NCBI GenBank assembly: GCA_018676675.1
Contig: JABHEG010000289.1
Span: 1-33,812 of the forward strand
Direction of reading: 5' to 3'
DNA from: Lentisphaerota bacterium
Lineage (GTDB): Bacteria > Verrucomicrobiota > Lentisphaeria > Oligosphaerales > JABHEG01
Length of the DNA: 33,812 nucleotides
Shown here one piece after another: positions 33,657 to 33,812 of the stretch. Each line of letters starts with the position of its first letter. The stretch's first letter is position 1. The notes below the pieces were generated by a model, which ran no database searches, was not told where the DNA came from, and was given only the letters and a program-made list of their open reading frames with translations. The translations under genes were made by a program, and so were the position numbers.

Positions 33657-33812
33657 GATTCGCCTGCTGGGGGAAGGTAGCCGTTCACGGGGGTGAGGTC
33701 AAGCCCGATTTCACGTTGTTGTGAAAGAAGCGCGACTTTCTTTCGGGAGACGGCTGGGATCTAACACACCTCGCCGTTATAGTGGCGGCCATGAACACAA
33801 CCATGGCCAGCC

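Noticed and set aside
33787..33812. Possible plus-strand gene start (ATG at 33791 after TATAGT)
   Set aside because: There is no Shine-Dalgarno, only seven codons are in the window, and the ATG lies inside a GGCCATG/CATGGCC inverted repeat.

Overview
The window is high-GC DNA from a free-living, polysaccharide-degrading bacterium. Ceramidase-fold proteins, BNR/sialidase propellers, a parallel beta-helix protein, xylose-isomerase-like barrels and a DegT aminotransferase, together with IS1595 and IS110 sequences, are a mix typical of Planctomycetota, Lentisphaerota/Kiritimatiellota and Hydrogenedentota. I cannot fix the phylum from sequence alone.

Layout. (1) 1-19,496: a minus-strand operon read from a DegT aminotransferase (19,496) towards position 110. 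In order of transcription it holds the aminotransferase, a sugar-phosphate isomerase, an isomerase fused to a BNR propeller, a secreted beta-helix protein, a secreted glycoside-hydrolase-like protein with a C-terminal carbohydrate-binding domain, a ceramidase-fold hydrolase, a LamG-like/sialidase fusion, a second ceramidase-fold hydrolase, a hexapeptide acyltransferase, a GH39-like glycosidase and an FAD oxidoreductase cut off at its 3' end. Many junctions are ATGA or TGATG overlaps. (2) 19,497-19,651: a divergent control region with two direct half-sites, followed by an AraC-type regulator on the plus strand. (3) 20,519-24,463: a patchwork of an IS110 remnant, a membrane-anchored unknown protein, a spermidine-synthase-like methyltransferase behind a heptamer tandem repeat, a collapsed glycerophosphodiester phosphodiesterase and a complete but inactivated IS1595-family element with inverted repeats and a near-perfect target duplication. 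(4) 24,464-33,427: one 2,987-residue secreted gingipain-like (C25) protease with a triple repeat, a CARDB-like domain and a propeller. A histidine-kinase tail remnant follows at 33,495.

The most unusual signal is in the gaps. Several small open frames carry the start of one recognisable gene and the end of a gene, often the same family, with the body missing: a 78-residue ceramidase, a 58-residue GDPD, a secreted leader followed by an out-of-frame tail, and a DHDPS-like start. Several of their stops still overlap the next gene's start, so the operon probably once had more genes. The two fused genes, sialidase with an internal Shine-Dalgarno and isomerase-BNR, fit the same history. This is either serial gene-body deletion in the genome or a systematic assembly fault; read mapping would tell. 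The intact genes together suggest import and breakdown of a complex, possibly sialylated or acylated, glycan under AraC control.
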